A stretch of DNA of 25,085 nucleotides from Proteiniphilum sp. UBA1403 (GTDB lineage: Bacteria > Bacteroidota > Bacteroidia > Bacteroidales > Dysgonomonadaceae): NCBI GenBank assembly GCA_002305715.1, contig DBQD01000011.1, positions 1 through 25,085 of the forward strand, read 5' to 3'. Of this stretch, positions 1 through 7,801 are shown in pieces. The position numbers and the translations under genes were made by a program. Position 1 is the first letter of the stretch, and every line of letters begins with the position of its first letter. Under the pieces are notes generated by a model. That model saw only the letters and a program-made list of their open reading frames with translations. It made no database searches and was not told the DNA's origin.

Positions 1-22
1 GAGCTGTCCTTTTGGAACAGCC
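1..22 (-). terminator. Possible terminator hairpin after the small lipoprotein gene
   Basis: Bases 3-9 (GCTGTCC) pair with 14-21 (GGAACAGC, one bulged A) around a TTTT loop. Read leftward, this hairpin lies about 26 bases after the stop codon of the lipoprotein gene, where an intrinsic terminator would sit. The T-run that should follow would lie outside the window, so the call is provisional. Confidence 0.4.
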
Positions 23-47
23 CCCTTTACGTTTCTCCAGCAAATAC

Positions 48-281
48 TTATTGTGCAGGAGCTACTTCTTCTACAACCTGATTCAGGGTGTCAGCAGCTG
101 CTTCCAATTCTGCTTCAAGAACAGCTTGGATGCTGTCTTCTTGAGCCTTTGCAATGCTGTCTAATCTTGCTACTTCTGCAAGGCTGTCTTGCAGTGCTTT
201 TTCAGCTTTAACCTGTGCATTGTTGCATGAAACTAAACCTAGTATTGCAACAGTGGCAACCAAAAACAATACTTTTTTCAT
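48..281 (-). CDS. Small coiled-coil lipoprotein, 77 aa
   Basis: The N-terminus is a lipoprotein signal peptide: a Lys pair, a hydrophobic core and the lipobox LVSC, so lipidation is expected at Cys19. The mature part is about 58 residues, rich in Ala, Glu, Asp and Leu, with a recurring DS(I/L) motif (about residues 32-52) and heptad-like spacing that suggest one amphipathic or coiled-coil helix. The residues after the cysteine are Asn-Asn-Ala and not an acidic run, so the protein probably stays in the periplasm-facing leaflet and is not exported to the surface (inference). Function is unknown; size and composition resemble Lpp-like or helix-forming lipoproteins, but I recognise no named family. 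It reads leftward, downstream of the acyl-CoA ligase gene, with a 233-base gap that holds candidate promoters. Confidence 0.75.
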   Translation of the reverse strand: MKKVLFLVATVAILGLVSCNNAQVKAEKALQDSLAEVARLDSIAKAQEDSIQAVLEAELEAAADTLNQVVEEVAPAQ

Positions 282-355
282 TCTTAAAAAATTTAAACGA
301 TGATTAATTTATTCCTATAATTGGTGTCGTTTTCCCTGCTATGTAATATCGTCAC

Positions 356-387
356 CAAAGTTAGCTCTACTCATATGCTTAAGGAAA
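356..387 (-). promoter_or_regulatory. Candidate promoter of the small lipoprotein gene
   Basis: Reading leftward, TAACTTTG (356-363) fits the Bacteroidetes -7 consensus TAnnTTTG, and a TTTC (384-387) lies 20 bp upstream as a weak -33 match. The start site would be near 349, giving a leader of about 68 bases. A second -7-like box, TAATTTTG, lies at 410-417 without a -33 partner. Apart from these I see nothing in the gap 282-514. Confidence 0.4.
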
Positions 388-514
388 ATGCTCCTTTTGA
401 AAAACGACGCAAAATTAAACCAAAAAATGTTCTATAACATATTCTCGGTAAATATTTATAGTTAAATAAGGTTAATCGGTTGTTTTAGTATTATATAGTT
501 GTCAATTGGTTCTG

Positions 515-2158
515 CTAACTGTACAGGAATCGTTTGATGCTTTTCTTGGGCGTTTTTTCAAACTCTTTACTAACAATCTCAATAGCAGTGATTTTCTCAT
601 ATTGAGCCACTGATTTATTGAGAATGTTTTTATTCTCGTTCATGATCTGAGTGAGTTTGTCGCTATCTATTTTATCTGCTTCAATGGCTGCCATATCTGG
701 GTAAACCAGTGCAACAAGTTTGAGGTTGCGCAACACCACAATGCTTTCTTGTATATAAGGAAGGTTGTTCAGCTTCGATTCAATCTCTTCGGGATATACA
801 TTCTGACCGTTTGCAGTGAGGAGCATTGTCTTTATACGCCCTTTTATGTAGAGTCGCCGACCAATTAGAATGCCGGAATCACCCGTCTTAAGCCATCCAT
901 CTTCGGTGAAAGCTTCTTCGGTGGCTTCTGGATTTTTATAGTAGCCTTTCATCACGTTTTCGCCATGTACTTGAATTTCTCCCGGTATCTTCCCCGGGTC
1001 GGGTGAATCAATGCGGGCTTCCATGATATCCTCTAGTACTGATCCACAGGATGTAGGGATAAAATCATAGTGGTGATCGTAAGATATTAGCGGGGCACAT
1101 TCGGTCATTCCATATCCAACGGTAAATGGAAACCTCATCTTGTGAAAGAAGGCTTCAACTTCTGCATTGAGAGCCGCACCTCCAATAATGACCTCTCGGA
1201 AGTTACCGCCCAGCGATTCTACAAGTGAACGCTTTATTTTATTTAATATCAGACGATTGATGCCCGGTGTCTGAAGAAGTAGCTTGACCAAAGGTTTATT
1301 GGTGATGGGAAGTATCTTTTTTTTGTAGATCTTTTCAAATATCAACGGAACAGTGATAATCAGGTTGGGTCGCACATCCTGTAGGGCCTGTATCAAATTC
1401 TGAGGCGAGGGTATCACTCCCAAGAGGGTGATGTGTACACCGGCGGAGAGCGCATAGAGAAAATCGAAGGCACAGCCATAGACATGAGCCATAGGGAGAA
1501 ATGCAAGCTGGCGATCACCTTTAAAAAGCAACTGTAGCTTCTCAGCATAGATAACATTGCCTGCAAAATTGTTGGCGGTGATCATTACTCCTTTGCTGAA
1601 GCCTGTGGTTCCGGAGGTGTAATTAATGCATACAACATCCTCATTGCCTACTTGTGCGTACCGAATATCATCTCGTGTAAAACCGTTGCGATATTGTTGG
1701 CTGAAAGATTCTGAGAGGTTGTGGATGATTTCTGTGGTTGTTTCATCACCTTGAAGAAGGGTGAAATTCGGAATGTTGAAGATTGGGACCGAGACGCTAT
1801 CCTTTTCCAGTTTATTCCACAGGTTTTCATTAATGAAGACCAACTTTGAATCGGAATGTCCAATGATTTCTACAATGCTATCGGGATTAAATTCATGCAG
1901 AATGGGAACAATAACAGCGCCATACGTAATGGTAGCCATGAATAAGATGGACCAGGAAGAGTGATTCTTACCCACCAATGAAATCTTATCTCCTTTCTCA
2001 ATACCTAGCTTCGAAAAAAGCAGATGAAGCTCTGCAATCTTCTGTGCCAGTTCTCCATATGTATAGGAACAACCTTCTTTATAGTCGGTTAAAGCGGGTA
2101 ATTCCCAGTTCGTTTTAAAACTTTCCTCGTATAGTTGAATGAAATTTTGTTGAATCAT
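515..2158 (-). CDS. AMP-dependent long-chain acyl-CoA ligase
   Basis: A full-length (547 aa) member of the ANL adenylating superfamily. These enzymes activate a fatty acid with ATP to an acyl-AMP and transfer it to CoA. The P-loop-like motif YTSGTTGFSKG is at residues 180-190, the YGMTECAP motif at 349-356, the TGD motif at 425-427 and the hinge region GRIKTMLLTANGQNVYPEE at about 440-458. The C-terminal PKKSIKR (537-543) carries the lysine expected for adenylation. There is no signal peptide, so it is cytosolic or membrane-peripheral. Similarity is strongest to long-chain fatty-acid ligases (FadD/FAA type), but an acyl-ACP synthetase or another carboxylate substrate is possible. The gene has its own strong promoter and is divergent from the mtaB operon. 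Confidence 0.88.
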   Translation of the reverse strand: MIQQNFIQLYEESFKTNWELPALTDYKEGCSYTYGELAQKIAELHLLFSKLGIEKGDKISLVGKNHSSWSILFMATITYGAVIVPILHEFNPDSIVEIIGHSDSKLVFINENLWNKLEKDSVSVPIFNIPNFTLLQGDETTTEIIHNLSESFSQQYRNGFTRDDIRYAQVGNEDVVCINYTSGTTGFSKGVMITANNFAGNVIYAEKLQLLFKGDRQLAFLPMAHVYGCAFDFLYALSAGVHITLLGVIPSPQNLIQALQDVRPNLIITVPLIFEKIYKKKILPITNKPLVKLLLQTPGINRLILNKIKRSLVESLGGNFREVIIGGAALNAEVEAFFHKMRFPFTVGYGMTECAPLISYDHHYDFIPTSCGSVLEDIMEARIDSPDPGKIPGEIQVHGENVMKGYYKNPEATEEAFTEDGWLKTGDSGILIGRRLYIKGRIKTMLLTANGQNVYPEEIESKLNNLPYIQESIVVLRNLKLVALVYPDMAAIEADKIDSDKLTQIMNENKNILNKSVAQYEKITAIEIVSKEFEKTPKKSIKRFLYS

Positions 2159-2184
2159 GTGTGCACACTTAGGCTTATTTTGTG

Positions 2185-2215
2185 CAAAAGTAATATCTAC
2201 AAACCGAATCCCAAA
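2185..2215 (-). promoter_or_regulatory. Consensus Bacteroidetes promoter of the acyl-CoA ligase gene
   Basis: Reading leftward, TTTG (2212-2215), a 19-bp spacer and TACTTTTG (2185-2192) match the Bacteroidetes -33/-7 consensus (TTTG, N19, TAnnTTTG) exactly. The start site would be near 2178, about 20 bases before the ATG at 2158. It is the best promoter in the window. Confidence 0.75.
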
Positions 2216-2246
2216 GAAAACAGGCCAATAAATGCGCGTTTTTTTG

Positions 2247-2254
2247 TATTTTTG
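2247..2254 (+). promoter_or_regulatory. Candidate -7 box for the mtaB operon
   Basis: TATTTTTG fits TAnnTTTG. No TTTG is present at the -33 position (GCCA at 2224-2227), so the promoter is incomplete. The start site would be near 2260, giving a leader of about 75 bases. It lies back to back with the ligase promoter. Confidence 0.45.
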
Positions 2255-2279
2255 TGGCCTTGTTTAAATAATTATCTCA

Positions 2280-2321
2280 TCTGCCGCGTAATTGTTTTTT
2301 CACAGCTGCAGTTCCGGCAGA
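2280..2321 (+). promoter_or_regulatory. Inverted repeat in the mtaB leader
   Basis: TCTGCCG (2280-2286) is complementary to CGGCAGA (2315-2321), a 7-bp stem with a 28-base loop that contains T6 and CAGCTGCAG. It ends 14 bases before the ATG at 2336, so it would lie in the operon's leader RNA. It may affect translation or may be chance. Confidence 0.25.
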
Positions 2322-2335
2322 ATACAATCTTAATT

Positions 2336-3649
2336 ATGATCGATCAATCCATTTTTCAAAATAAAACAGCGTCCTATTATACATTAGGTTGTAAGCTGAA
2401 TTTTGCGGAAACTTCTGCCATTGGAAGACAATTGCTACAAGCTGGAGTAACCCGCGCTAGAAAAGGGCAAAAAGCAGATATTTGCGTTATTAACACTTGC
2501 TCGGTAACCGAATTGGCAGACAAGAAAGGTCGCCAGGCAATCCGAAAAGTTATTCAAGAGAACTCCGATGCTTTTGTGGTGGTTACCGGTTGCTATGCAC
2601 AGCTAAAGCCTGAGGATGTAGCAGCTATCGAGGGGGTTGATCTGGTACTGGGGGCAGAACAGAAACTCGATGTAGTGAAGTATATCGACGACCTACACAA
2701 AAAGGATAAGAGCGAGGTGGTAACCTCCAAAACACACCGTATCCGATCATTTGTCCCTTCTGTATCGGCCGACGACAGAACGCGTTATTTCCTCAAGGTA
2801 CAGGATGGGTGCGACTATTTCTGTTCGTTCTGTACCATTCCTTTTGCAAGAGGTAGGAGTCGCAACGGCTCTATTGAGGACCTTGTGAAACAGGCTCACC
2901 AAGTTGTGGAAGAGGGTGGAAAAGAGATCGTACTAACGGGTGTTAATATCGGTGATTTCGGCCATACTACGAAAGAAAATTTCATTGATCTGCTGAAGGC
3001 GCTCGATGAGGTGGAAGGTATTGAACGCTACCGGATTTCTTCCATAGAGCCAAACTTATTGACGGATGAGATCATCGATTTTGTGGCCTCTTCCAAACGT
3101 TTTGCTCCTCACTTTCACATGCCATTGCAGGCTGGAAGCGATGCCGTACTCAAGTTGATGAAGAGAAAATATGATACGGCTCTTTTCCGACATAAGGTGG
3201 AAAAAATTAAAAAAGCACTCCCTCATGCTTTCATTGGGGTGGATGTGATTGTTGGTGTTCGGGGTGAAACGGATACCTACTTTGAAGAGAGTCTCGAATT
3301 CATTCGTTCAATCGATTTTTCGCAATTGCATGTTTTTACCTATTCTGAACGACCGGGTACACAGGCACTGCAAATTGATTATGCAGTGGATCCTAAAACT
3401 AAACATGCTCGCAGCAAAGCATTACTGGATCTGTCGGATGAGAGATTGCGTCAATTTTATGCATCGCAGCAAGGTGAAACAAGAAAAGTGCTGTTCGAAC
3501 ATACAAAACGGGGACAAAGAATGCATGGTTTTACCGAAAATTACGTAAAATTGTACGCCGATTACGATCCACTCCTCATAAATCGCATCCTCGATGTGAA
3601 AGTGGGTGCGTACGATGAAGATGAAATGGCGATGAATGCGGAGTTTTAA
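2336..3649 (+). CDS. mtaB: tRNA t6A37 methylthiotransferase MtaB
   Basis: A radical-SAM methylthiotransferase that converts N6-threonylcarbamoyladenosine at position 37 of ANN-decoding tRNAs to its 2-methylthio form (ms2t6A). The N-terminal UPF0004 domain has the three cluster cysteines C19 (TLGCKLN), C55 (NTCSVT) and C86 (TGCYAQ). The radical-SAM triad CxxxCxxC is C159, C163 and C166 (DGCDYFCSFC). The NTCSVT and ADKKGRQAIR segments favour the MtaB/YqeV branch over MiaB or RimO. The start at 2336 (MIDQSIFQ, 437 aa) is preferred over an in-frame ATG at 2135, which lies inside the divergent ligase gene and adds 67 non-homologous-looking residues. The stop overlaps the next ATG by one base (TAATG), indicating translational coupling. 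It acts directly on the product of the TsaD pathway, whose gene is also in this window. Confidence 0.93.
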   Translation: MIDQSIFQNKTASYYTLGCKLNFAETSAIGRQLLQAGVTRARKGQKADICVINTCSVTELADKKGRQAIRKVIQENSDAFVVVTGCYAQLKPEDVAAIEGVDLVLGAEQKLDVVKYIDDLHKKDKSEVVTSKTHRIRSFVPSVSADDRTRYFLKVQDGCDYFCSFCTIPFARGRSRNGSIEDLVKQAHQVVEEGGKEIVLTGVNIGDFGHTTKENFIDLLKALDEVEGIERYRISSIEPNLLTDEIIDFVASSKRFAPHFHMPLQAGSDAVLKLMKRKYDTALFRHKVEKIKKALPHAFIGVDVIVGVRGETDTYFEESLEFIRSIDFSQLHVFTYSERPGTQALQIDYAVDPKTKHARSKALLDLSDERLRQFYASQQGETRKVLFEHTKRGQRMHGFTENYVKLYADYDPLLINRILDVKVGAYDEDEMAMNAEF

Positions 3650-4554
3650 TGGCTGTGAAAAGTAAGAAAGGATTGACCTATTATCTGGTATATGGGGTGC
3701 TGTATCTACATGCCCTGCTACCTTTTCGGGTGTTATATGTGCTGTCGGACATTTTGTATGTCTTAATTTATCATCTTGCTAAATACAGAAAGAAAACTGT
3801 TCGCAAGAACTTATTAAATTCATTTCCCAACAAGGATAGAGAGGAGATCATCCGTATTGAGAAAGCCTTCTACCGTCACCTTTGCGATTATTTTGTGGAA
3901 TCGATTAAAACACTCCGTATATCAGATAAGGAGGTGAAAGAGAGAATGAAGTTCCTCAATACAGACATTCTCGACAGATGGTACGAAGATGGTCGCTCCT
4001 GCATTTTGTGCTTGGGACATTGTGCAAACTGGGAGTGGGTGACCTCAATTGGATTGCACCTGAAAACTAAACCGTTACTAGGACTTATATACAAGCAATT
4101 GCACAACGCTGCAACCGATCAGTTGTTTTTAAAAATACGGCATCATTTTGGAGCTACACCCATTGAGATGAAGAGTGCACTTCGCAAGATGATCAAATGG
4201 GATCAAGAGGGAGTTCAAATGATAGTGGGATTTCTGGCCGATCAGCGACCTGGCAGAAGCCAGGATAAATACTGGACCACTTTTCTCAATCAGGATACTC
4301 CCGTACACACGGGTATGGGCAAGATTGCGGTACACCTCCAGTTGCCGGTGGCTTATCTTGACATCTCAAAAGTGAAAAGGGGGTATTATGAGGGTAGAAT
4401 TGAAATAATTTCCTATCCTGGTGATGGTGCTGTAGCAAAGGATATTACAGAAAGATATGTTCGCAAACTCGAAAAGTCTGTATTGAGGGAGCCTGCGTAT
4501 TATCTCTGGTCGCATAATCGATGGAAATTTAAAAGAGAAGGAGGGGGTGCATGA
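3649..4554 (+). CDS. LpxL/HtrB-type lipid A acyltransferase
   Basis: At 301 aa this is the normal size for the LPLAT family that adds secondary acyl chains to Kdo-lipid A at the cytoplasmic face of the inner membrane. An N-terminal hydrophobic segment (about 10-45) is the membrane anchor, and the catalytic HX4E motif is LGHCANWE, with H124 and E129. The conserved ADQRPGRS block at about 198-205 fits the family's second conserved region. Lipid A of Bacteroidales is typically penta-acylated, so this enzyme may have a different acyl preference from E. coli LpxL (established for the group, inferred here). The gene starts inside the mtaB stop codon and overlaps the next gene by four bases (ATGA), so all three genes are likely one transcript. 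Confidence 0.85.
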   Translation: MAVKSKKGLTYYLVYGVLYLHALLPFRVLYVLSDILYVLIYHLAKYRKKTVRKNLLNSFPNKDREEIIRIEKAFYRHLCDYFVESIKTLRISDKEVKERMKFLNTDILDRWYEDGRSCILCLGHCANWEWVTSIGLHLKTKPLLGLIYKQLHNAATDQLFLKIRHHFGATPIEMKSALRKMIKWDQEGVQMIVGFLADQRPGRSQDKYWTTFLNQDTPVHTGMGKIAVHLQLPVAYLDISKVKRGYYEGRIEIISYPGDGAVAKDITERYVRKLEKSVLREPAYYLWSHNRWKFKREGGGA

Positions 4555-5576
4555 TAAAAGCTGCGGTGGTCATATTAAACTGGAATGGAGTTAAACTACT
4601 TGAACAGTTTCTTCCATCTGTGGTGGCTCACTCTAGTGGCGATGCATACCGGGTGGTGGTGGCCGACAATGGCTCGTCTGACACTTCGGTTGAATTCCTG
4701 AAAACTAAATACCCCTCACTGCATGTTATACAACTTGACAAGAACTATGGCTTTGCTGAAGGGTACAACAAAGCTATACAACAAGTAGATGCTGAATATG
4801 TGGTGTTGTTGAACTCCGATGTGGAGACAACCGAAAACTGGCTCGATTCGCTCATTCTATATATGGATGCCCACCCGCATGTGGTAGCTGCTCAACCCAA
4901 AATACGTTCTTATCACCATCCACATATGTTTGAATATGCTGGAGCTGCAGGCGGTTTCATAGACCGATATGGCTATCCTTTCTGCAGGGGACGTATACTG
5001 GAGGTGCTGGAAGAGGACCAGGGTCAGTATGATGAGCCTATACCAATCTTTTGGGCAACGGGTGCAGCACTCTGTATCAGAAGAGACGAGTATCTCAATG
5101 TAGGGGGACTCGATCCTCGTTTTTTTGCGCACATGGAAGAGATAGATCTCTGTTGGCGACTACAGTCCAGAGGAAAGAGGTTGATGTGTATTCCCGAGTC
5201 AGTGGTATATCACGTGGGGGGAGCATCGCTGAGCAAGGATAATCCGAAAAAGATGTACCTTAATTTTAGAAACAACCTATTGATGCTTTACAAAAATCTT
5301 CCTCAATTGGATTTTATGGTTACCTTCCTGATACGTTTCTTTTTCGATTTTATGGCATACTTGCACCTCATTTATAAGGGAGAATTTAAAAGTGCTCGTG
5401 CTGTGAGAGAAGCTTATCGCGATTTTAAAAAGATGTGTCCCTCTTATAAGGTATTGCGTAACGAGAATATGAGCAAGACAACCGTAAAAAGGATCAACAC
5501 CATGTTTCGTAAAAGTATACTGTTGCAGTTTTACCTCTTTCGGAAAAAAACTTATCGGAATCTCTATTCAAAGTGA
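4551..5576 (+). CDS. Family 2 glycosyltransferase, rhamnosyltransferase-like
   Basis: A GT-A fold glycosyltransferase of 341 aa. It begins with VVILNWNG (6-13), followed by the nucleotide-binding segment VVADNGSSDTS (36-46), the DXD-like metal site NSDVE (88-92) and the EEIDLCWRL block (196-204) holding the likely base (E196/E197, D199). The organisation matches the dTDP-rhamnosyl transferase/WcaA-type GT2 group that builds envelope polysaccharides at the cytoplasmic side. The C-terminal third has hydrophobic, aromatic-rich stretches (about 255-275) that may associate with the membrane. Donor and acceptor cannot be read from the sequence. The ATGA overlap with the acyltransferase gene suggests a shared role in lipopolysaccharide or lipid-linked glycan. 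Its 3' end overlaps the convergent porT-like gene by 13 bases. Confidence 0.85.
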   Translation: MIKAAVVILNWNGVKLLEQFLPSVVAHSSGDAYRVVVADNGSSDTSVEFLKTKYPSLHVIQLDKNYGFAEGYNKAIQQVDAEYVVLLNSDVETTENWLDSLILYMDAHPHVVAAQPKIRSYHHPHMFEYAGAAGGFIDRYGYPFCRGRILEVLEEDQGQYDEPIPIFWATGAALCIRRDEYLNVGGLDPRFFAHMEEIDLCWRLQSRGKRLMCIPESVVYHVGGASLSKDNPKKMYLNFRNNLLMLYKNLPQLDFMVTFLIRFFFDFMAYLHLIYKGEFKSARAVREAYRDFKKMCPSYKVLRNENMSKTTVKRINTMFRKSILLQFYLFRKKTYRNLYSK

Positions 5577-6271
5577 AAGCTTAACGTGATCATTCGCTGG
5601 GTTGCTTTTGAAAGGGAACGCGCATACTTTTGCAGACTCTCATCCGTAAGATCCTTCCGATCTTTTTGCAATAGATCAATTAATCCAAATCCGAACCTTA
5701 GTTCAGGTGCCAAATTAAACAGCGGTAAATAAAAATCACACCCTACACCTAATTCCATTCCAAAATCGTAGGGTTTCAAAAGGAGGGCTTGCCTTTTTCG
5801 TGAACCTAATTCAATATTGCTATACATTCCCAATATAAAATAGGGGCGATGATTATCAATCCGACCAGTCGATATTTTCAAATGTAGCGGGATTGAAAGA
5901 TAGTTGTTCCGAATTTGAGTGTGATACTCTTCTCCTGATGTCTGTTCCTTGAACACAACATATTTCTCCCCCAAATAGAGCGTTGGGAGAGATCGCAAAT
6001 TCAAAGAACGGTTCAGATAGAGATCGGTAATCATACCGACAGCGAAACCGGGTGTATAGTGCGGTATCTCGGAAAACCAAACCTCACCGTTTTCATTCTG
6101 ATAACCCGACTGTGTAAGGATCAGATCCTGCGTATGCAAGCCCATCGTAAATCCAATATGGAATAAACGTTGATCGGCATACGGTCTGTTTTGTAGTTTT
6201 CTCGACTGTGCAAAGAGAATTCCTTGGCAACAAAACAGCGCAAAATAAAGAATTATCGTTATCTTTTTCAT
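5564..6271 (-). CDS. porT: PorT-like outer-membrane barrel (type IX secretion)
   Basis: This 235-aa protein has a signal peptide ending near residue 21 (ILFAQ) and a strand-rich mature part ending in Phe-Glu after SFHFE. Features that resemble PorT/SprT, an outer-membrane barrel needed for the Bacteroidota type IX secretion system, are the N-terminal NRPYADQRLFHIGFTMGLHT segment, the NLRSLPTLYLGEKYV strand, the LSIPLHLKIS strand and the RPYFILGMY strand. If correct, it takes part in export of proteins with C-terminal sorting domains. No other por/gld genes are in the window, which is usual because T9SS genes are scattered. It could instead be a general PorT-family (OMP_b-brl_2) protein without a secretion role. 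Confidence 0.65.
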   Translation of the reverse strand: MKKITIILYFALFCCQGILFAQSRKLQNRPYADQRLFHIGFTMGLHTQDLILTQSGYQNENGEVWFSEIPHYTPGFAVGMITDLYLNRSLNLRSLPTLYLGEKYVVFKEQTSGEEYHTQIRNNYLSIPLHLKISTGRIDNHRPYFILGMYSNIELGSRKRQALLLKPYDFGMELGVGCDFYLPLFNLAPELRFGFGLIDLLQKDRKDLTDESLQKYARSLSKATQRMITLSFHFE

Positions 6272-6338
6272 CCTTTACACTAACGTATTGCAGCCAGTAT
6301 TATTGTTTTATCTCAAAAGAAAGATATCTAAAAAAACT

Positions 6339-6369
6339 TTTTTTATTCTTGAAAATCTCATTACCTTTG
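6339..6369 (+). promoter_or_regulatory. Promoter of the ferredoxin gene
   Basis: TACCTTTG (6362-6369) fits the -7 consensus exactly, and TTTT (6339-6342) lies 19 bp upstream as a 3-of-4 match to the -33 TTTG. The start site would be near 6376, with a 38-base leader before the ATG at 6414. It lies in the divergent gap between the porT-like and ferredoxin genes. Confidence 0.6.
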
Positions 6370-6413
6370 TTGCAACCTAACAAACTATTTACAATAACTA
6401 ATTATTCACTATT

Positions 6414-6581
6414 ATGGCTTACGTAATTGATGACACTTGCATTGCTTGTGGAACATGTATCGAAGAATGTCCTGTTGACGCAATCTCCGAAGGTGATATC
6501 TATTCAATTGATCCAGAGGTGTGCACCGATTGTGGTGCTTGTGCAGATGTCTGCCCAACAGAGTCTATTCACCCTGCATAA
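6414..6581 (+). CDS. 2[4Fe-4S] bacterial-type ferredoxin, 55 aa
   Basis: A very short gene, MAYVIDDTCIACGTC onward. Its two cysteine sets are C9, C12, C15, C19 (CIACGTCIEECP) and C37, C40, C43, C47 (CTDCGACADVCP), the classical clostridial-type low-potential ferredoxin with two [4Fe-4S] clusters. Length and the internal two-fold symmetry are exactly those of the family. It would carry electrons for anaerobic enzymes such as pyruvate:ferredoxin oxidoreductase (family knowledge; the partner is not in the window). It has its own promoter and a strong terminator, so it is a one-gene, probably highly expressed unit. Such small ferredoxins are easily missed by automatic calling. Confidence 0.95.
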   Translation: MAYVIDDTCIACGTCIEECPVDAISEGDIYSIDPEVCTDCGACADVCPTESIHPA

Positions 6582-6607
6582 TTACACGGGATTTTAAAAA
6601 AGAATAG

Positions 6608-6639
6608 AAAAGCCGTACAAATGAGTTCGGCTTTTTTTT
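6608..6639 (+). terminator. Intrinsic terminator of the ferredoxin gene
   Basis: AAAAGCCG (6608-6615) pairs with CGGCTTTT (6628-6635) across a 12-base loop, followed by T residues to 6639. It lies 26 bases after the ferredoxin stop and 65 bases before the next gene's ATG, so the PHP gene needs its own promoter, which I could not place with confidence. Confidence 0.85.
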
Positions 6640-6703
6640 GTTTCAAATAAAGGGAATACCTCCCAGATTGTTACGAATTAATTATTACCAAATTGAAAAC
6701 AAC

Positions 6704-7771
6704 ATGAAAAAGATTTTAACTATTTTATTATCATGCAGTGCTTTGTCACTTCATGCGCAAATTCAAAACGACGATGTGTATGAACTTACTGAGATGTATA
6801 GGGCAAACCTTAGAAATGAAATTTTCATCCCCGACGTCGATGGGTATAAAGCTTTAAAATGCGATTTTCACACGCACACAATTTTTTCCGACGGTAAAGT
6901 ATGGCCCAATATCCGTGTAACAGAAGCTTGGCAAGATGGATTAGACGCTGTTGCCATAACCGATCACATTGAATATCGTCCCAATAAGGAGATTCTCAAG
7001 GGCGACTTGAATGAATCCTATAAAATCGCAAAGAAAGCGGGTGATGCAATGGGTTTTATGGTAATTAAAGGGGTTGAAATCACTCGAAGTAAACCATTAG
7101 GCCATATCAATGCGCTTTTTATTAACGATGCCATGCCCATGGATGTTGAGGATCCACTTGTAGCCATCGATGAAGCATTAAAGCAAGGTGCATTCATAAT
7201 GTGGAACCACCCAGGTTGGCCGGATGATAAGTCGACCTTCTATCCCGTTCACGAAGAGTTGATTAAAGCAGGTAAAATTCATGGACTGGAAGTCTTTAAT
7301 CACATTGAATATTATCCGGTAACATTTGATTGGGCAAAAAAGCATAACCTTGCGTTTATGTCCAATTCCGATATTCATGATCCAATCCATGTTACATATG
7401 GAATTGCAAATGATATTCGTCCCATGACCATTGTACTGGCGCATGAACGTTCTGTTGAAAGCATCAAAGAAGCGCTGTTTGCAAAAAGAAGCATCGCCTA
7501 TTTCAATGGCGAATTAGCTGGTAAGTCCGAACACCTGAAAGGGTTACTGAAAGCATCGGTGAAAGTACACCTCATCAACGAAAAACATGCCCAAATAACC
7601 AATATATCCGACATCCCATTCAAGTTAACAATAGGTGATAATTTATATACTATCCCGGCTAGAAAATCCATCATGTTACCCATACCCAATCAGGATGGTT
7701 TCACTGTACAGAACTGTCATATTGGTCATGGACAGAAGTTGACGGTTTATGCTTCCGATTTTGGATTCTAA
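6704..7771 (+). CDS. Exported PHP-domain metal-dependent phosphoesterase
   Basis: A 355-aa protein starting MKKILTILLS with a cleavable signal peptide (cleavage near LHA-Q, residue 18). The mature part is a PHP (polymerase and histidinol phosphatase) domain: HTH at 56-58 followed by SDG (62-64), ITDH (85-88), a GVE segment (E125), a GH (H134), NHPGWP (H169) and NSDIHD (D223, H225), which together give the trinuclear metal ligand set. It hydrolyses a phosphoester, but the substrate is unknown. The architecture resembles secreted PHP proteins of Bacteroidota that are sometimes called Sb-PDE-type phosphodiesterases. An in-frame ATG at 6638 would put 22 residues before the signal peptide and lies at the terminator, so 6704 is preferred. 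Confidence 0.85.
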   Translation: MKKILTILLSCSALSLHAQIQNDDVYELTEMYRANLRNEIFIPDVDGYKALKCDFHTHTIFSDGKVWPNIRVTEAWQDGLDAVAITDHIEYRPNKEILKGDLNESYKIAKKAGDAMGFMVIKGVEITRSKPLGHINALFINDAMPMDVEDPLVAIDEALKQGAFIMWNHPGWPDDKSTFYPVHEELIKAGKIHGLEVFNHIEYYPVTFDWAKKHNLAFMSNSDIHDPIHVTYGIANDIRPMTIVLAHERSVESIKEALFAKRSIAYFNGELAGKSEHLKGLLKASVKVHLINEKHAQITNISDIPFKLTIGDNLYTIPARKSIMLPIPNQDGFTVQNCHIGHGQKLTVYASDFGF

Positions 7772-7801
7772 AACATACCCAACGTGTGATTTATAGGGTA
7801 C

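Noticed and set aside
2135..2335. N-terminal extension of mtaB to the ATG at 2135
   Set aside because: The added 67 residues overlap the divergent ligase gene and both promoters, and the family N-terminus starts at 2336.
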